NCBI GenBank assembly: GCA_903922605.1
Contig: CAIXUG010000022.1
Location: 1 to 64,000 of the forward strand
Direction of reading: 5' to 3'
Source of the DNA: an uncultured Verrucomicrobiota bacterium
Lineage (GTDB): Bacteria > Verrucomicrobiota > Verrucomicrobiia > Limisphaerales > UBA9464
DNA length: 64,000 bases
Notes under the pieces: generated by a model
The model's database searches: none
Told to the model about the DNA's origin: nothing
What the model saw: the letters and a program-made list of their open reading frames with translations, nothing else
Position numbers and translations under genes: made by a program
Part shown: piece by piece, positions 60,931 through 64,000 of the stretch
Layout of the letters: each line of letters begins with the position of its first letter
Position numbering within the stretch: position 1 is the stretch's first letter

Positions 60931-62532
60931 TCAAATCTTGAGGGCGTCCCAGTCGAGGTCGAAGCGGGCGAGATACTTGCGCAGGCGGTCGGCGTCGTTG
61001 GGGACTTTGCGTTGCGTGCGGGTCACGCCGTAAAGCTGGCGGCCTGCCTCGGATAGCGTGGCGGATTCCCGGCAGACCTGGACCACGAACGCGAGTTGCT
61101 GCCGGTCGAAGAGGTCCAACGCTGCCAACGCCTTCGGTCCCAGCAGGGCGGTGAGGGCGGCCTCCGGATCGGTCGGATTGATCGGCGTCGCCCACGCGGT
61201 CCGTAGCCGGGTCATTTCGCCGTCCAGAATCTCGCGGGTGATCCGGCCGCCGGAACAGAGCGTGGCCATGCGGGTGACGCACGCATTCAGGTCGCGGAAG
61301 TTGGCGCTCCAACGGCTTGCCGGTGAGCGCGCGAAGGCGAGGAACTCCTCCCGGACCTCCCGGCTCAGGGTCACGCGCCGTGAGGTCTGGCGCGCGTACT
61401 GCTCCAGCTCGAAGTCCAGGTTTGGCTCGATGTCCTCGGGGCGCTCGGCGAGGCCGGGCAGCTTGAAGGTCCAGAGGTTCATTCGGGCGAGCAGATCCTC
61501 GCGGAAGCGTCCTTCGCTCACCGCGGTGGCGAGGTTGCGGTTGGTGCCGGCGATGAGCAGGAAATCGCTGGCCACCTCCCGGTCGCTGCCCAGCGGGAGG
61601 AAGCGTTTTTCCTCCAAGGCCCGCAGCAGCATTGCCTGTTCATCAGTGCCGAGTTCGCCAACCTCATCGAGAAAGAGCAGCCCGCCGTTCGCGCTCCGCA
61701 GCAGGCCCGGGCGGTCCTTCATGGCGCCGGTGAAGGCGCCTTTCATGTGGCCGAACAGGGTGGACATTGCGGAGTCGCCGCGCAGGGTGGCGCAATTCAC
61801 CTCCACGAAACTGCCGGCGAGCTGGTGCCGCGTCTTTTTCAGCTCATAGATGCGCCGCGCGAGCTGCGACTTGCCGGCGCCGGTCGGCCCCATGAGCAGC
61901 ATGGGCTCCTTGGAGTTGATGGCCACGTACTCGATCTGCTCGATCATCTGGTTGAACCGCGCGTTGCGGGTCTCGATGCCGGACTTGAGGAACGACACGG
62001 CGTCCCGTGCCTCCCGCTGAAACCTGGCGGCGATGCGGTCGTACTTCGACAGGTCGAGGTCAATGATGCTGTATTTGCCTTCGGCCGACCGTCGCTTGGG
62101 GTCGGCCGGCGAGGTCTGCACGAGCCGGGCGGGGAAGTGCCGCGATTCCGTCAGGAGGAACAGGCAGATCTGCTGCACGTGTGTGCCGGTCGTGATGTGG
62201 ACCAGGTAATCCTCGGTCTCCGGCCGGAAGGGATATGTCCGGGCAAAATCATGCAGCGCGCCGTAAACCTGCTCGAAATCCCAGGGGTTGCTGAGATCGT
62301 GGGCGGTCAGTTTGACCTCGATGCCGGGAGATACTCGCCCGAGATCGGCCGCCACGCAGCGGGCGACATGTTCATGCGTAGTCTGATGGATCAGCTCAAA
62401 CCGGGCGATGGGGAGGTCCGCGTGCTGGCCTAGCGAGACGGTCGGCCGCCATTTCTTCCAGCGTTCCTCGTGAAAGCCCGAATCCAGCACGCTGCCGAGC
62501 AGGCCAATGACGACGGTTTTTCGGTGAGCCAT
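60931..62532 (-). CDS. rtcR: Sigma-54-dependent transcriptional regulator RtcR
   Basis: The 533-residue protein has an N-terminal CARF-type sensor (MAHRKTVVIGLLGSVLDSGFHEERWKKWRPTVSLG..., about 1-180). Its AAA+ sigma-54-activating domain has Walker A LMGPTGAGKSQLARRIYEL, GAFTGA in HMKGAFTGAMKDRPG, and GGLLFLDEVGELGTDEQAMLLRALEEKRFLPLG. RtcR activates the rtcBA RNA-repair genes from a sigma-54 promoter after sensing RNA-damage products. It is divergent from rtcB across 181 bp. Confidence 0.95.
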   Translation of the reverse strand: MAHRKTVVIGLLGSVLDSGFHEERWKKWRPTVSLGQHADLPIARFELIHQTTHEHVARCVAADLGRVSPGIEVKLTAHDLSNPWDFEQVYGALHDFARTYPFRPETEDYLVHITTGTHVQQICLFLLTESRHFPARLVQTSPADPKRRSAEGKYSIIDLDLSKYDRIAARFQREARDAVSFLKSGIETRNARFNQMIEQIEYVAINSKEPMLLMGPTGAGKSQLARRIYELKKTRHQLAGSFVEVNCATLRGDSAMSTLFGHMKGAFTGAMKDRPGLLRSANGGLLFLDEVGELGTDEQAMLLRALEEKRFLPLGSDREVASDFLLIAGTNRNLATAVSEGRFREDLLARMNLWTFKLPGLAERPEDIEPNLDFELEQYARQTSRRVTLSREVREEFLAFARSPASRWSANFRDLNACVTRMATLCSGGRITREILDGEMTRLRTAWATPINPTDPEAALTALLGPKALAALDLFDRQQLAFVVQVCRESATLSEAGRQLYGVTRTQRKVPNDADRLRKYLARFDLDWDALKI

Positions 62533-62685
62533 AAAAGATAGCGGATATGCGCTTAAGTTAGCTTATAGGCGCTTGTCTGCTTTCACAATGGCAATCGGGA
62601 TTTACGACTCTAAGCCTCGTTAATCGTGTGTAAGTGATTGATTGAAAATAAATTGAAAGAATTGTCTGAAACCCAGAGCGGCGGT

Positions 62686-62701
62686 TGGCACGACCGTTGC
62701 G
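62686..62701 (+). promoter_or_regulatory. Sigma-54 (-24/-12) promoter of rtcB
   Basis: TGGCACGACCGTTGCG contains -24 TGGCAC at 62686-62691 and -12 TTGC at 62697-62700, with four bases between the adjacent G and T, matching the sigma-54 consensus almost exactly. The predicted transcription start is at about 62712, only two nt before the GTG at 62714. The region 62540-62600 has GCGCTTAAG/GCGCTTG direct words that could be RtcR upstream activating sites. Confidence 0.88.
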
Positions 62702-62713
62702 TTAACAATCATT

Positions 62714-64000
62714 GTGAACACACAAGATCTTACCAAGTTAGGCGTGCCTGCGGGTGCGCCGATCCAGTGCGCTTTCGATTTCATCCGGGCCTATGTGGAA
62801 GGCGGATTTGATCCGACGAAGCTGCCCGACGAGGTCGCGGCGGTCGTCGGTGCGCCGGCGGCTTACCTCGATGATGCGCTGCGCGGTGAGCTGGCCAAGT
62901 CGCTGACTTATCGTGGACCTGCCATCCGGGATACGCCGGTCCCTTGGCGGCAGTGGGGTGAAGGCTTGGAATCCGAGGCTCTCAACCAGATGCGTCGGGC
63001 TTGCCACCTGCCTGTGGCGGTGGCGGGTGCGCTCATGCCCGACGCACACGTCGGCTATGGCCTGCCGATTGGCGGGGTGCTCGCGACGGACAACGCCGTG
63101 ATTCCCTATGCGGTCGGCGTCGATATCGCCTGCCGCATGAAACTGACCGTGCTGGACCTGCCCCTGGCTGATCTGGGAGCGCGTCGTGATGCCTTGGTCA
63201 AGGCCATCGAGACCGAGACGCGGTTCGGGATCGGCGCGAAGTTCAAGCAGCGTCGTGCGCATGCCGTCATGGATGCCGACTGGTCGGTGAGCCCGGTGAC
63301 GCGGCAGAACAAGGAGCGCGCCTGGTCGCAGCTCGGGACCAGCGGTAGCGGCAACCATTTCGTCGAGTTCGGCGTGTTCACCAACGAGCAGGCGGTCCAA
63401 GGACTGCCGGCCGGTGAATATGTGGCGCTGCTCAGCCATAGCGGAAGCCGCGGAACCGGGGCGGCCGTGTGTGACCATTACAGCAAGCTGGCGATGGCGA
63501 AGCATCCGGGACTGCCGCAGGAGTACCGCCGGCTCGCCTGGCTGTCGCTGGATTCGGCCGAAGGTCAGGAATACTGGGCGGCGATGGAGCTGATGGGCCG
63601 CTACGCGGCGGCCAATCACGCGATGATCCATCAGCATATCGCCCGGCATCTGGGCCTGCAGGTCCTGCTCGATGTGGAGAACCACCATAACTTTGCGTGG
63701 AAAGAGCGGCACGTGATCGACGGTGCCGAGCGCGAAGTGGTGGTGCATCGCAAGGGTGCGACGCCGGCCGGAGCCGGAGTCATGGGAATCATTCCCGGCT
63801 CCATGGCCACGCCCGGGTATCTCGTGCGCGGCAAGGGGCAGGCGGAGTCGTTGCAGTCGGCCTCGCATGGGGCTGGGCGGGCGATGAGCCGCACGAAGGC
63901 CATGGCGACCTTCGGTTGGGATCAGGTGAAGCCGGTCCTGCAGGAGCGCGGCGTGGAGCTGATCTCGGCCGGACTGGACGAGGTGCCGGGTGTGTACAAG
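62714..64000 (+). CDS. rtcB: RNA-splicing ligase RtcB (3' end outside the window)
   Basis: The frame opens at GTG 62714 and is open to the last base: 429 codons with about 30-40 more expected. Features are MPDAHVGYGLPIGGVLATDNAVIPYAVGVDIACRMKL (D and the metal-binding Cys), QLGTSGSGNHFVEFG, LLSHSGSRGTGA, NHAMIHQHIARHL and LLDVENHHNFAW (metal His). HRKGATPAGAGVMGIIPGSMATPGYLVRGKG contains the guanylated-histidine region. RtcB joins 2',3'-cyclic phosphate or 3'-phosphate RNA to 5'-OH RNA. The N-terminus NTQDLTKLGVPAGAPIQCAF fits the longer RtcB type. Confidence 0.93.
   Translation, partial: MNTQDLTKLGVPAGAPIQCAFDFIRAYVEGGFDPTKLPDEVAAVVGAPAAYLDDALRGELAKSLTYRGPAIRDTPVPWRQWGEGLESEALNQMRRACHLPVAVAGALMPDAHVGYGLPIGGVLATDNAVIPYAVGVDIACRMKLTVLDLPLADLGARRDALVKAIETETRFGIGAKFKQRRAHAVMDADWSVSPVTRQNKERAWSQLGTSGSGNHFVEFGVFTNEQAVQGLPAGEYVALLSHSGSRGTGAAVCDHYSKLAMAKHPGLPQEYRRLAWLSLDSAEGQEYWAAMELMGRYAAANHAMIHQHIARHLGLQVLLDVENHHNFAWKERHVIDGAEREVVVHRKGATPAGAGVMGIIPGSMATPGYLVRGKGQAESLQSASHGAGRAMSRTKAMATFGWDQVKPVLQERGVELISAGLDEVPGVYK

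Noticed and set aside
1-64000. Prophage or integrative element
   Set aside because: Holin-like YqjE is the only phage-sounding gene. It belongs to the YqjD-YqjE-YqjK set, and there are no structural or integrase genes.

Overview
The window looks like the chromosome of a GC-rich Gram-negative bacterium of the Planctomycetota-Verrucomicrobiota-Chlamydiota group, most likely a verrucomicrobium. This is inferred from gene content, not from a search. The supporting genes are a DUF1592/DUF1585 cytochrome-type protein, a CotH kinase with a lamin-tail domain, a prepilin-like secreted protein with an H-x9-DG processing tail, a 'GloVer'-type tandem-repeat protein, a PQQ-like propeller next to a PA14/HEAT-like secreted protein, and in-frame palindromic insertions that encode GRASRPS...EDGRDARPT peptides.

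Layout. 1-3.6 kb: possible IS-end repeats, then a SWIM/SNF2 helicase on the minus strand with three repeat-derived insertions. 3.8-6.2 kb: secreted HEAT/PA14-like protein overlapping a PQQ-propeller gene. 6.2-8.2 kb: two divergent small proteins with similar C-termini, and a yqjD-yqjE-yqjK-like envelope operon. 8.5-11.1 kb: radical SAM protein, cNMP-binding protein, fatty acid desaturase. 11.1-15.6 kb: CotH protein, pseudopilin, GNAT-type acyltransferase. 15.7-21 kb, minus strand: CstA, RbsD/FucU-type mutarotase, ElyC/SanA-type protein, sugar isomerase. 21.4-26.2 kb: GloVer protein, tRNA-Val(CAC), NagB-type deaminase, RuvX and small proteins including SlyX. 26.3-32.6 kb: RecN, a 59-residue ORF, MBL hydrolase, PlsC-type acyltransferase, then grpE-dnaJ-rsmE. 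32.7-40.7 kb: glycosidase-like exoprotein, MEDS-domain sensor, a 32-residue-repeat/PDZ protein and a serine hydrolase. 40.8-49.6 kb, minus strand: argC, a GNAT-paiB pair, rplM-rpsI with a terminator, a secreted protein, a DUF255 thioredoxin-like protein and a large membrane protein of unknown function. 49.7-52.9 kb: CPBP protease, thiL, tsaE, tsaB, YkgJ-type cysteine cluster protein. 53-60.8 kb, minus strand: ABC-F ATPase, DUF1592 protein, subtilase with P-domain. 60.9-64 kb: rtcR divergent from rtcB (cut by the window end), with a near-consensus sigma-54 promoter.

How the genes work together. Recognisable modules are protein folding (grpE-dnaJ), tRNA t6A synthesis (tsaE-tsaB), RNA repair (rtcR/rtcB), ribosomal subunits (rplM-rpsI) and envelope or exoprotein functions. 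Most of the window is ordinary chromosome: I saw no prophage, CRISPR array or intact transposon.

The most unusual signal runs across genes. The sequence carries many short repeat 'words' (GGGGAGC, GGAGACAGG, CACTGATC, AATTCG/AAATCG, GAGCAA, GTTCGAA and others). They sit at gene borders, often as hairpins or near stop codons. In several places they lie in frame inside conserved genes (SNF2 helicase, recN, cstA) or add C-terminal tails (plsC, ykgJ). One 28-bp block is repeated exactly at 29885-29912 and 32561-32588. A duplicated start region links the RbsD-like and ElyC-like genes. I read this as a dispersed repeat population comparable in behaviour to Rickettsia palindromic elements, but its origin and mobility are not established here.
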